This document shows, piece after piece, positions 51,922-63,336 of a stretch of 64,000 bases of DNA (position 1 is the first letter of the stretch; every line of letters begins with the position of its first letter). The position numbers were made by a program, and so were the translations under genes. The notes beneath the pieces are model-generated. The model was not told where the DNA came from, ran no database searches, and worked only from the letters and a program-made list of their open reading frames with translations. This stretch comes from Diphasiastrum complanatum (lineage: Eukaryota > Streptophyta > Lycopodiopsida > Lycopodiales > Lycopodiaceae), in assembly GCA_029204225.1 (NCBI GenBank), contig CM055112.1:30158203-30222202 (forward strand). Reading direction: 5' to 3'.

Positions 51922-54900
51922 ATGAGGTACAGGAGGTTGATGAGGTTGATGAGGATGGGATTCAGAATTCAAACTGATGCTGAGTGTGTCCCTGCATTTG
52001 TGAGTAGACATCTTACTTCTGTTCAGGTGCAACAGTCTAGGCACGATACAAAGTCTTATCCATTCTGTTTTTTAGCAATTCTACACTCTATTTTCCCTCC
52101 TGGCTTTTACAATACTTATGACTCCACACTATGACTGGTACATTGTATTACATTAGAATGTTTTGGAACTTGCCTGGCTAGTTTGATCTTAACCAGCGGT
52201 CAATGTAAAACCTCCATACACTCGAGAAATATTTTTTTAGGTTAGTTGTTTTCCATTGTCAAAGGAGCATGTGAACTCTTTCCAAATTGTGTTAACAATT
52301 GGCACAAGTAGATAATATAGGTATATAGGATTGTGTCACTTTCAAACGACTGATTTGGAAAGAACTATCTAACATGACAGTCTACTGAATGTCCTGTGCT
52401 GCTTACTTGCAACAAGACATTGGCTTCATGTTTGCTTGAGAGGTTTGGATGGCCACTGCAGCCATTCTGGACATTTTCTTTTTTGAGGAAGCTGTGAGGC
52501 AATGACTACAAACAGATCAAATCCTGCATCCCCTTTTAACAGCTGATGCAGTGAATTCTAGAGCTTCAACCAAATTTTATAGTTCTTGCTGAACTTCAGT
52601 CATCCAGCTCCAGGATATTCTTTTTTGCCTCAATTGCCGAACTCCACTAATCCAATTCAAGAACCAATATTCTTTTGTGCCTCATAAACTGCATACTTCT
52701 GCACTTATTTGTGTCAAGCATAAGTACCACTGGATGTTTCCATACTTCAAAGTTCAATATTCTACTAATTACTTATCTGCAAGTCTGATTATGGTTTTTC
52801 TCATTTAGGTTAGATATGTAAAAAGATGGTTATGAAGTTGATAATGCTGATATTTCTAACTATTTTTCAAAAATTTTTGCAGCCAAACAACGATAAGGTT
52901 GGAAAAGTGTTAAATCAGGACATTCTCTCTTCTAACAGTGTTTCAACTGTTGAGACATGCAAATTTGCTGCTGCTTCTCCTTTAAATTATTGCGAGTCAC
53001 CAAGGTTGGTATGGAGATTCAAAACTTAAATGATAGGGTTCTCATCAAATTATTATTATGATGCTATTGATCACTTATAGTTTGTTCTCATGTCAAGAGG
53101 ATTCAAAGCCGCTCTAACAGAGGCTCAAGGGATTTCACCTCTCACCGAACTCACATAAAGCTAGCCATGGTTAAGATGTTTTTTGCTTGGTCCATAGAAC
53201 TGAGGAGTAGGCATTGATTCATTTTAACTTAGGAAGTTAATTTGAGCAGCTGAGAAGTCTTAGCCTCAAATTTAGGAATAGGTGAGAATGTATAGAACTA
53301 TCAGGAATAATTGAAGAAGGTATAAATTTCATGCGATTGAGCTAAACAGCTATTTACATTCTTTCAAGCCAAAAATATTTTCCATTACTCAAGGAGATTT
53401 CATGCTTGGGGCAATCATGTAGGTTTTTTTTTTGACTTCATAATCTTTTTTAAAAAGTTTTACTATAATAGTAATCCCGAGGGGAGTGTCTTTGGAAAAA
53501 TGTGACTTAAGGCCTTATACTGTTTTAGGGAAATTTATCTGCTAGCTCTGTATATCATTGCGTACATATTGTAGGTGATAACGTTCTTTAGAAGTCTATT
53601 TTATCCTGCTGTTGGAGTTTCCATGATTATCAAGAAAAAATATGCTTTCTAGATGTCTTTAGCATCGAGTTCAATTGTTGAATGGAATGGCTATACCAGT
53701 CTCTAGAGTAATTCTTTCGTTATTTTACAAAATTTTTGGGCTTTGTTAGATTGTTAAATGCATAGGTGGAATCATGCTCAGAATGCAAGCATTCAACACT
53801 TTGGAGTTGCTGAAGGTTTTGCTGTACTTACATTAGGATACTCAAGCGAGTGCAACAATTGATGTATGAGGCTATTCATATGAAAAACACTGACATGCCA
53901 GATAAGACACTTGGCCTGCTTCGACAGGTATGACTAACATTTTCGAGGATCTTCCGTTTGTGTCTGAAGATATTATGTTCGTTCATGACAATAGACAATG
54001 TTTGTGCAAATCTTAACAAATTCTTTGCATTGGAATTGATATGTTCACCATGTGTAGGAATACCTCAAACTTGACTGGGAGGGTCGCAGTAGGGCACTTC
54101 TTGTGCTCTCTACAGAGTTTGGAATTGATAACGCGCGAGTGGTGAACCTCATGCGTCACTATCTGAGTTTGCAGCCAGGTATTCTACATTAATTGTTTAT
54201 GACCCATCATCACTTTTTATTGCATTGGTAGGCATATAGAGCTGGACTGTTACTAATATGCTATGCATGGCTCTGTGCAAGTCACCAGATGACAGTAAAC
54301 GGGAGATCCAAAAGCTGGAAGACAGTGAGAGAGGTGTGCTAGCAGCTCGATACAGGACAGAACATGACTTACGCTCTGCTCTTGTGCCATTATCATCTAG
54401 GCTCTTTGAGCATATGAATGGTCAAGTTGGTGGTTTGAAGTTTCTAGTTGATCTTCGGGCTGATCTAATCTCTGTCATCAAGTAATTCATTCTCCCTTGC
54501 ACTATCACCTCTTGCATTTCTTAGATTACAACTGATTTGGGTATGAACGTGATAATGTCAAACTGGTAACTTAATCCTGCTGGAGAAACTCGTTGCTCAT
54601 TTTTAGTAGAAAACCAAAGAAAGAAGGCTTGAAGTATGTCTTTGTGATAATTCATATGAATTTCAAGTGCTTTTCAGAAATGCATCATTCAAAGTATTTT
54701 TGCCTGAATTCCAGTTCTATTTCTCTCAAACAAACCTGTAAGAATTTCCTGTTTACTGCAGACAACAGAATCTAGCATCTCTAAGGGCTCTTGATGCAAA
54801 TTTAAAGGGCATGTTCTCAACATGGCTAGGCCCTGCATGTTTAGAACTCCACCAGATTACGTGGGAGGATTCGGCATCCTTACTAGAGAAGATTGTTGGC

Positions 54901-55114
54901 TACGAGGCAAGTCATGCTCATGTAACAGTTTAAATTCTAAAGACCCAAGCTGACTGATTTGTCTGTGTCTGCATTGTTGGTCCAGAGATAGTCTTCTTAG
55001 CATAAAAAAATCTACTCTCACAGGCTGTTCATCCTATAAGTAACCTTTATGATCTAAAGAGGAGGCTTGGGGTAGGTCGTCGATGCTATGGATACTTCCA
55101 TCCGGCAATGCCAG
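51922..55114 (+). CDS. Malonyl-CoA decarboxylase, 5' seven exons (partial)
   Basis: Converts malonyl-CoA to acetyl-CoA and CO2, in mitochondria or peroxisomes. Exons: 51922-52026 (alternative donor at 52000), 52883-53004, 53837-53927, 54058-54178, 54289-54481, 54762-54906, 55024-55114; phases agree throughout, 868 nt. The start is Arg/Met-rich (MRYRRLMRLMRMGF), like an organelle signal. The helical N-terminal domain follows (LKLDWEGRSRALLVLSTEFG, RHYLSLQP, LVPLSSRLFEHMNGQVGGLK), then LELHQITWEDSASLLEKIV and HPISNLYDLKRRLGVGRRCY, characteristic of the family. The intron after exon 6 starts with GC (gcaagt). The catalytic Ser and His lie in exons not seen up to 64000. Frames are intact, so the gene may be alive and continue beyond a long intron, or be truncated. 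Confidence 0.9.
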
Positions 55115-55539
55115 GTAATTAACCTTAGTTTTTTCCTAACTGCTGTTTAGAAGGAAGCAATTGCAATAGGATGAATATCTTGCCACAAAGGCAGATGATA
55201 GTGCAATCAATCAATGAAAGCTATTCAATTTACCAACTTCAAATTTTGTTTTCTAAGTATACCAGAATGATAATTTTATCCTTCACTCGTAATTGTGACA
55301 GCAATCTTCCAATCATGCTTACATTATCTTGGACCTTGGTGAAGAAAACAAAACTTTCAAAAACAGAACCTGTCTAGCTGGACAAGGGAAGCACGACCTT
55401 TCCCAAGTCTAGCTGTAGCACTTACTTGCTAGTAAAAATTAACTTCTGTGAAATTTCTCTCGAGTTGCAATAACCTGCAGGTAACCACAATCACTAAGAT
55501 GGTTTTGCTCCATTTTCAACTACCAAGAAGAAAGATTTA
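55115..55539. other. Start of intron 7 (or 3' flank) of the decarboxylase gene
   Basis: A good donor (gtaatt) begins it. No further exon was found in this stretch. Confidence 0.5.
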
Positions 55540-57070
55540 CAAGATTCCAACCTAGAAAGCCATATATAACTTATGTATCGATGTTATGTTTAGGATAATA
55601 CCTGCCTGGCATGGCAAAGGAGACATGCAATCCTTAACCCCGTATAGTCCAACCACAAAGTTTATGACCATCTGCTAGAATGTCGTAGGCACATTCATTA
55701 ATCCAAAAGGTAGCACTAAGAACTCATAATGTTCGAACCTCATCCAAGAACCAGTTTTTTGCACGTCTCTTGGACGAATTCTAATATGATGGTACCTTGT
55801 TTTGAAATCAATCTTAGTGAAGTATTTAGCTCCCTTGTCCTTGGCAATGGATATATTTTTTTAATAGTTACTTTATTTAATCCCTTATAGTCGACACACA
55901 TCTGGAAGCCTCCAATTTTCTTCTCCTTCAGAAGAACAGGAGCACCCCATGGCAACTTACTGGGCTTAAGATAGTTCTCTGTTTGGTTAGTAATCTCTAT
56001 CTTCTCTTTTCGAAAACAGACACGGTTGCTAGAGATATGTTGACTACCTAGAATTAACTCTATTTTGTGGTAAACTGGCTTAGAAGGTGGTAAACCATGA
56101 TGTAATTCTATTGGAAATACATCTCGAAATTCATTTACGATCTCATTCTTTTATGTCTGCTCCTTCTCTAAATGCACCGAGTTAAAACTTTAAAAAATTC
56201 AAAACTATTTTGATACATTGCAGAAATATCCAAAATGGTTATGGCAAACAAAGAACAAGCATCGTATTGTGAAATATAAAAAATTTCCACTACATTTGTG
56301 GTAGAAACCATCTCAAATGGATGTACATATCTATCTCCAAATAGTATAACTACTCTATCTCCTAGTCTGAATGAGAGGATATGATTCTCAAAATCAATAT
56401 CAAGAGATGGACTTGTAGCCTAAAATAATATATGTATGTGCTCTTCAAAATATGAAAATCAATTAATTCTTTGTAATCTTGTATCACTACTAGGAGCTTT
56501 TGTAGTTTGACTTCTCAAATCTCCAACTTGGCTACCGAAGCTAGATATATTTTATGTCTATGATTGCTGGCTTTAGCGTTTGCACAAGATGAGAATAATA
56601 ATTTTTTTTTTATGAGTTGATCCACCGTCCACTAAAATACCAACTTCTTGATTTTTTACTGTGCCTCTCAAACGAAATGAATCATTAGAATCGAATGATG
56701 GATCTTAATTTTATAATTCAATGAATTGTTGGCAGTAAGAGGTCCAAACTCGTAGTCCCCATGTTCCAATTTATGAATGTTTGATAGTAGTTGGAATTAT
56801 CCGCACTAAGAATGATTTCTTGACCCCACCAAGACGACGCCCTGCCATGGAGAAATAGGACACCGTTCTCAATTTTTTCTCTTTCGGAATACTGTCAAGA
56901 TTGAAATAACTATTCCATTTGACCCGCAAATTGTCCACGATCTCAGGTTTTTCTTCTTTTTTCTCCCTCGAATACAGTTCAGGTTGAAAACCTAAATTCG
57001 GAGAAGCGAAGCTTTTGACCCGTGTCAGGAAAACTTCCATTTGCTGATCTCGCAATACTTGCAGTTCCAT
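55540..57070 (-). pseudogene. Ty3/gypsy gag-protease-RT fragment
   Basis: From high to low coordinates: a 99-codon frame at 57070-56771 of unclear gag type, protease-like GTVKNQEVGILVDGGSTH near 56600-56670, then RT: PWGAPVLLKEKKIGGFQMCV, DYKGLNKVTIKKIYPLPR (55955-55740) and HYEFLVLPFGLMNVPTTF (near 55680-55735). Stops and frameshifts throughout. It lies opposite to the decarboxylase gene. Confidence 0.88.
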
Positions 57071-58460
57071 CCCTTGTTATTGATTATCTGTAGCAAAAAG
57101 TCGCTGAAATTAGCTAACAAATATGTCTATCTCTTCAACCTTATTGAAACCAATTGTAACCTTGTAAAATTACGTAAAATAGCTGAAAAGCAATAAAAAT
57201 TAATTTCATGACTCGATACACTGTTTCATTACTATTCAGTACAAAATCGACATTAACCCTGGCATGCCTGGCATGCAAACATCAACATGCAATTGTCTTA
57301 CTACGGAATGGTTTTTATGCAATTGGTCATTCCAAACTGTAAAGTGTAGTTGTCATGGTTCTACTACGCAAAAGTTTTCAGAAAAGGATTAGCACTGCTC
57401 AAACTAATGTAAGTCACTGTTGCATGCCTCCAAAACCTTTAGAGTGATGCAAAACATGATTATTTAATTGAGAAAAAAGCAACCTATTGCTTAATTTATG
57501 ACATGCAATTAGAACATCTACGAAAATTTGCAAATTTTACAATGGAAATTGGCAAGTTTTTGATGATGATAACTTCGGCTACAGGGCACCAAATTGGTCA
57601 TTGTACAACAAAGTAGAGAGGGAGTGAGGTTAGCAAGAGGCCTTCTATGTCAACCTGACCGTGTCATCCACATGTGCGCATATTAAATGCTCAAAGAGTT
57701 TTAGATGCTCAAAAGAATAGGAGGGCACACTTTTCCTAGAGGCATATCTATGCTTCGCATGGCCTCAGAGAGTGATCAACAAGAGTCTCTAAAGACTTAT
57801 TAGGAATTAGTGAAGGCTCCTATTAGATTTAGATCTACTACTAAGCTCAGAACAAGCTAAAGTCATCTTTTGAGAGGGTGTCTTACTATGAAACTTTGGA
57901 AAAACTGTGTAGAAGCCTTGAGCAATCATAACAGGTGTTTGATAGCTTGATTCAAAGGCCAAAAGACACAAAATAGCCTCCTTACAACAAACAGACCAGA
58001 GAAATCGAAGTACTAAATGTCCAAAAAAGCATAAGAAACACTAGTTTTTTGGACTCTTCAGACTGTGTTCGACCACTACCATAGCTTCTTAACAACTTCA
58101 TAATACCTCAGAGAGAGTGCATGCAGAATTAATAAGATATAAATTGACTCTACCCTATGTGAAATTCTCATTAAAAACGACGATTTTTGACAAAAAATCA
58201 ACTTTTCCCATACGTTTTCATGGATCTTAACCTCATGCAAGTTCAAAGTTCAAACGATCCTAATTAGAGCCAAAACAATCCTCATAAGGATCAACAAGTT
58301 CTGATTTTACTCAATACTAGCTCTTATTCTCAGTTTATAGCAAAAAAATGTCGATTTTCGACTAATTTCAACCATAAATAACAATCTAGAGGTCGTATCA
58401 ACAACATAATTGGCATGAAATCATTAAAACTCTTCTTAACGATTCTACAATAGCAAGCAA
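57071..58460. other. Spacer, nothing recognised
   Basis: No exon, LTR edge or motif that I can support. Confidence 0.4.
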
Positions 58461-58705
58461 TGTTTTTGACATCACTAACATATAGTCCCGTATGAGATAA
58501 TGAAGTTAGATAGTCATCTTGGACTATATATATGTGTGCATCCCATTTGTATAATAAGACACTTTTGTAAGCAATACTGACTATTCTCCTCGGCTGTCCA
58601 CGAGTTTCTACAAGAAGGTTTTTAGCCATCTCTCTCTTTCTTTTGAGAATGCTTTGTGTGATTGAATAGTTAAGATTCTGGATCCTTAGGCTTCTATTTC
58701 CTACA

Positions 58706-58718
58706 TGGTATCAGAGCC
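58706..58718 (+). other. Primer binding site (initiator-Met tRNA type)
   Basis: TGGTATCAGAGCC directly follows the LTR end tatttcctaca. Confidence 0.92.
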
Positions 58719-59287
58719 TTTAGGTGATCATATTGCTTGCAGGAAGGCGCCCAATATGAATGAAGCTATCTTCTTCCCCTTTTGGTTGCAGAAAATCATC
58801 AAGCTGCTGATTTTTGCAGGAGAAGAATCTGTTCATCTTTTTATAGCTTTTTTGAAGGAAATTGCAGGGCACCTTCACCTATTTGAGAGCTAGCAGTAGG
58901 GCGCCCATGCTCAAACCAATTGCATGTAATCTTGACTCAATTACATGTTGAAAATTTCAGATTTACTTCTTAAATGAAGATACATTTGTTTTGGACACAT
59001 TTCTTGCTGAAATTTCCCTGTTGGTGAGCTTGGAGTAGGGCGCTACCATCAGCTCTATATGCACATAGTGTGCACTCTTTTCAGCCACAAATTTCTGATT
59101 TTTGGTTTTGGCTTCATTCGAAGTCTACCTATTTATCAGCCACCTATTTCATTACTTGTTGAGCAAATTGCATGTGGAGCATTGCAATCTATTGTGCTCA
59201 TAATTTCAGCTTTGAGGTCGCTGCCCTTTGAGTAGATTTTGTCTTGAAAAGTCTATTTCCTATCTACTACAAGCTGATTTTTCTGTT

Positions 59288-60176
59288 ATGGCTAAAGAAT
59301 CGGAGTCTATTGGTTCTTTATTTAATGAAGATAGGCTGGATGGCACAAACTATTTCTTGTAGTGCTACATGATAAAGAACCTTCTAATTGCTAAAGGTTT
59401 GTGGGAAGTAGTTAATGGTGACGAAGAGAGGCCGCCTACCTTGGCACCTATTACACCATCTAGAACAACTACTTCTTCATCTACGGAGGTGTCTTCCGAT
59501 GAGCAAAAGAAGTGGGATCGACGAGATGCACAAGCACATTCCGTCATTGCATTATCAGTGAAGAGATCTATCCTTCCTCATATTAAGATCATGCAAGACT
59601 TCCAAAAGTGCTTGGGAGACTCTTGCCAAGATGTTTCAAGTCAAGAATGCAGCAAAAGTGGTATATCTTCGAAATCAACTTTCTATCTTGAAGATGCAAG
59701 AAGGTAATTTGCTTACAAACCACTTGACGAAGATCAAGGATCTTCGAGAGGAGCTTCTTAGTATTGATGAGGTGATTGAGAACTCACAATTTGTATCTAT
59801 TACTCTCTACTCTCTTCCTAATTCTTACCTTCCATTTGTGTCATCATTGAGCATTTTTCTTAGGGGACAACAAATCTCCTTCGACGAACTTGTTGGCTTA
59901 CTTCTTCAAGAAGAGCAAACAAGGATCAACTTTGGTGAACAAGAAGATCAAGCTTTCTTTGCAAAAGGCAAAGGCAAAGGCAAGTGGAAAGGGAAGCCTT
60001 CTTTCAAAACTTCCAAAGATGATCAAAAATCTAAGGAAGCTCAAGATCAAAGCTCCAAGAAGAAGGGTAAGTGCCACTATTGCAAGAAGTTTGGGCATCA
60101 CATCAAAGAATGTAGGAAGAGGTTTGCAAGGAAAAAGAGAAAGGTAACGATACAAGTACCGCAATCATTACTTTAG
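59288..60176 (+). pseudogene. Copia gag with zinc knuckle
   Basis: Starts MAKESESIGSLFNEDRLDGT, then a TAG at 59360-59362 where relatives usually have Trp. It continues CYMIKNLLIAKGLWEVVNGD and changes frame near 59640 to LTNHLTKIKDLREELLSIDE and ILRGQQ-like text. A Lys-rich stretch and a zinc knuckle CHYCKKFGHHIKEC (CX2CX4HX4C, about 60073-60114) end it. It forms the particle and binds the genomic RNA. Confidence 0.88.
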
Positions 60177-60337
60177 AACAACAATTTGGAAAGGAGGATA
60201 ATCTTTTCAATAATGATTATGCTTTTGTCACTAATAATCTCATCTCTCCTCAAGACGAGATTTCTGCCACTTCAAATCTTGCTGGTTTTTCAGCAGAAAA
60301 AAGCTCATCTTCAGCTTTACAAGTTGCTGTTTTTTCA

Positions 60338-61642
60338 TCTATTGATTGGGTGATTGATAGCGGTGCCACACGCCATATGACTTATCACAAAGAAGTCTTC
60401 ACAAAGCTTGTGAAAGTGCATGATGGAAGCAAAATTCAAGGTGTTGATAACACCTCTTATCCTATCAAAGGTATTGGAGTGATCCCCATTATCTTACCCA
60501 ATGGTGAGGAGAAGTACATTCATAATGTACTTTATGTTCCAAAAATAAAAAAAGAATCTCATTTCGGTCTCTACAATTATGAACCAAGGATTGGTTGTGG
60601 AATTCAAAGAAGACAAGTGTCTTATCAAAGACCCAAAGAGATCTCTTATGATCATTGCTTCGGAAACCTATGAGCGAAGAGCTTCATCATCTTTTTGTCT
60701 TGTTGCATCAAGTTCACATTCTTTGGAGTTGGCTGAATTATGGCATGCTAGGTTTGGACATCTCAACTTTGCTAGCTTGAAGATGTTGAAGAGATTCAAT
60801 ATGGTTGAAGACATTCCTCATATTGAGCATCCCGAAGGACATGTATGCGAAGGATGCATACTTGGAAAATTTCAAAGGCAAGCTTTTCCAATTGATGGAA
60901 CTATTAGAGTTGATGGCAAATTTGATTTGGTTCATAGTGATGTATGTGGTCCAATGAGGACCGAATCCATTGGAAGGTGTAAGTACTTTGTTACTTTTAT
61001 TGATGACCTTTCAAGATTTACATGGATTTATCCTATGAAGGCAAAATCTGAAGTTTTTCTACGCTTTAAGGATTTTCTAGCAATGATAGAAAACCAGTTT
61101 GGGCACTCTTTAAAAATCTTACATACCGACCGAGGAGGGGAATATATAAAGAATACGTTCGGTACTTATCTTCAAAGCAAAGGTATCCATCATCAAATGA
61201 CATACCCTTACATACCTCAACAAATGGTGTTGCCGAAAGAAAGAATCGCACTATTATGGAGATGGCTCGATGCATGCTCAAGGCAAAGGGCCTACCTCAC
61301 AAGTTTTGGGCTGAAGTGGTTATAACGGCGACTTACATTAGTAATCGGTGTCCTACTAAAGCCTTGAAGGTATTAACTCCTTATGAAGTTTGGTATGGTA
61401 AGAAGCCTACTATTTCTCACTTACGCATCTTTGGTTGCACGACTTATGCTTTCATTCCCGATAAGCTAAGAACCAAGCTTGATGATAAAGGAGTTAAATG
61501 CATATTTGCTGGCTATAGTAGCGAAAGCAAGGGCTATAGATTGTTTAATATGGATACTAATAAAATCATAGTAAGTCGTGATGTTCATTTTGATGAAAAG
61601 ACCTCCTATGATGTGAAACTGGAAGACGAAAGAGCTGACTAA
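60338..61642 (+). pseudogene. Copia protease and integrase
   Basis: Protease active site WVIDSGATRHMT (about 60345-60380). After a frame change near 60575: LWHARFGHLNFASLKMLKRF with C..C in CEGCILGKF (HHCC zinc region), then VHSDVCGPMR, FVTFIDDLSRFTWIYPM and ILHTDRGGEYIK with the first two acidic residues of DDE. Another frame change near 61250 leads to MEMARCMLKAKGLPHKFWAE, LRIFGCTTYAFIP and IIVSRDVHFDE. It is closer to intact than the other elements here but carries at least three frameshifts. Confidence 0.9.
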
Positions 61643-62673
61643 TCATATTGACTTTTTTTTTTTGGTGGGTCAAGTTTCTCTGAAGTCTATTGCTGGGAAC
61701 ACAAAACATGTCAGACCTTTAATAAGTCACCTTGCTCTAGTAATTCATGCTTTTTAATTTCCAATTAGATTATCATTGAACCACTAATCTGCATACGGTG
61801 GTTCATTTTTGATTAGTTTCAACAAATTGTATGTTTTTTCTCAGCTTCATCGTTGGAAATCTAGTAGAACAGTACATGAATTTTCTATGTTCCGCAATGA
61901 TGTCCATTTATCTGCCTAGGACTGCTCCACACAAAAAATACGAACTGGCATGCTCAGTTGCAAAGTTCCTGCATGCAGTTGGAAACTGGGTACATGTAAC
62001 AGTGGCAATGGAAAAAATTGCAGCGATACTTTCTTAAAAGACCTTTTGCATAGAAATTATCAGCATTGTCGGCTTTAATTAATATGGTCTCACTGAGAAC
62101 AATCAAAATACAAGCATTGAAATAATAAAAATAAAATATGAATAGCCAAAAAAATGCTAAAAAAATGCCAGAAAAAGCAAAAAGCAGATTTGTAGTGAGT
62201 AGTGAATCTAACAGTGATCTTTGCAATAAGTGCGTACTCTGGAAACAGGTCAGTACTGTGATGTTTTTCATAGTGAATCATGCATCCATCACCGTTTTTT
62301 GCAAAAAACACTATGGAAAGTATTGCCATGTTTTTCATGGCAAATCATGCAGCCATTGCCATTTTTGCAAAAATTCAGATGTGCGTCAGTTTATTGCCAA
62401 CTCCAACTGAAGATGCCCGTCAGTTTACAAGCCAAAAGCAAATGCTAGTCAGTTTGTTGTTCGTTGACTCCTACTTGATCTGCACTTTTATAAAAGAAAA
62501 ACAAAAAGCAGTACATCCTAAAAAAATTTCACGCTCGGTTCTGGAACGGACAACAATGGATCTGATGCATCATATATGATTAGCTGGCCCAATGATTCCC
62601 AAATGTGAAATGAGGGACAAAAATGAGCATTGAGGGGTTTTGGGGGGGAAATTAATTAATTAATTATTTAGAT
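61643..62673. other. Spacer with a diverged short repeat
   Basis: Two related pieces, about 62262-62307 and 62330-62372 (tttttcatRgYRaatcatgc ... tttttgcaaaaa), give overlapping small frames. No gene recognised. Confidence 0.4.
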
Positions 62674-62752
62674 GAACCGTACCACGGTTCAAGGAACCGT
62701 GGTACGGTTCCTTCCACGGTTCCCAGGACCCACGGTTCTGGGAACCGTGGGT
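62674..62752. repeat. Compact array of perfect palindromes built on GAACCGT
   Basis: Hairpin 1: GAACCGTACCACGGTTC (62674-62690), loop AAG, exact inverse 62694-62710. Hairpin 2: ACCCACGGTTC (62728-62738), loop TGG, exact inverse 62742-62752. A competing pair is CCACGGTTCCCAG (62714-62726) with CTGGGAACCGTGG (62738-62750). Confidence 0.93.
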
Positions 62753-62986
62753 TCTATGGTTCAACCTTGGAAAAGAAACGTTCTTGCTTGTATTATCCTG
62801 CCATCTGCGATCTATCATGCTCTCGAACTTTAATGCAACTGTAGAATAGACCTTATGAAATGATTTAGCATGGAGATTGAAACTTTGTTTTCTATTTCTG
62901 TTTTTCATATGCTGTATTGGCATAGAGGTAACCATTTACCAATCCTAGAAATAGCCAACGTGAACTAGAGAAGCATGGGGTGAAGC

Positions 62987-63298
62987 TTATAGGCCCGATT
63001 TTAGCCATAAAGGCTTACAAAATGTGCATCTACATTTCAGGCTCAACAATCCCCACACGTAAACATGGCTGTAGTTCCCACCAATAACACTGACCTCAGT
63101 CATACTAGTGTAGCCTGAGGCTGCAAGGACTGCAATTTCGATGAGCTTTCTACCATCTTTGCTTGGCAAACAGCTCAAGTAGAGCGCAACATCTAGCCTC
63201 CGATCATAATCTGCATCATGCATGGTTATGGTCAGTTTTTTCCACCAACGAGTCCCCTCTTCTTGAGAATTTGATCTCTCCTGGGGATGAAGATCCAC
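62987..63298 (-). CDS. Unrecognised minus-strand ORF, 103 codons
   Basis: Product begins MDLHPQERSNSQEEGTRWWK and contains LTITMHDADYDRRLDVALYL. No family recognised. A possible degenerate primer binding site (minus strand TGGTATCGGAGCC, 63324-63336) lies just upstream, so this may be the start of another minus-strand retroelement. It could also be a chance frame. Confidence 0.25.
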   Translation of the reverse strand: MDLHPQERSNSQEEGTRWWKKLTITMHDADYDRRLDVALYLSCLPSKDGRKLIEIAVLAASGYTSMTEVSVIGGNYSHVYVWGLLSLKCRCTFCKPLWLKSGL

Positions 63299-63336
63299 AA
63301 TTCACCACCTTGTCTCTTTAATGATGGCTCCGATAC

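Larger units (their letters stand above)
58468..61642 (+). mobile_element. Ty1/copia element with gag, protease and integrase, no reverse transcriptase
   Basis: A probable 5' LTR (start uncertain, about 58468; ends tatttcctaca at 58705) is followed at once by a primer binding site. Then come gag, protease and integrase in copia order. The coding region stops at 61642 just after the integrase C-terminal part, and neither RT nor a 3' LTR follows. The element lies in the same orientation as the decarboxylase gene, perhaps in its intron. Confidence 0.8.

Noticed and set aside
61831..62037. Candidate further exon of the decarboxylase gene
   Set aside because: It has a cag acceptor-like start, but the translation shows none of the catalytic-domain motifs expected after the seventh exon.
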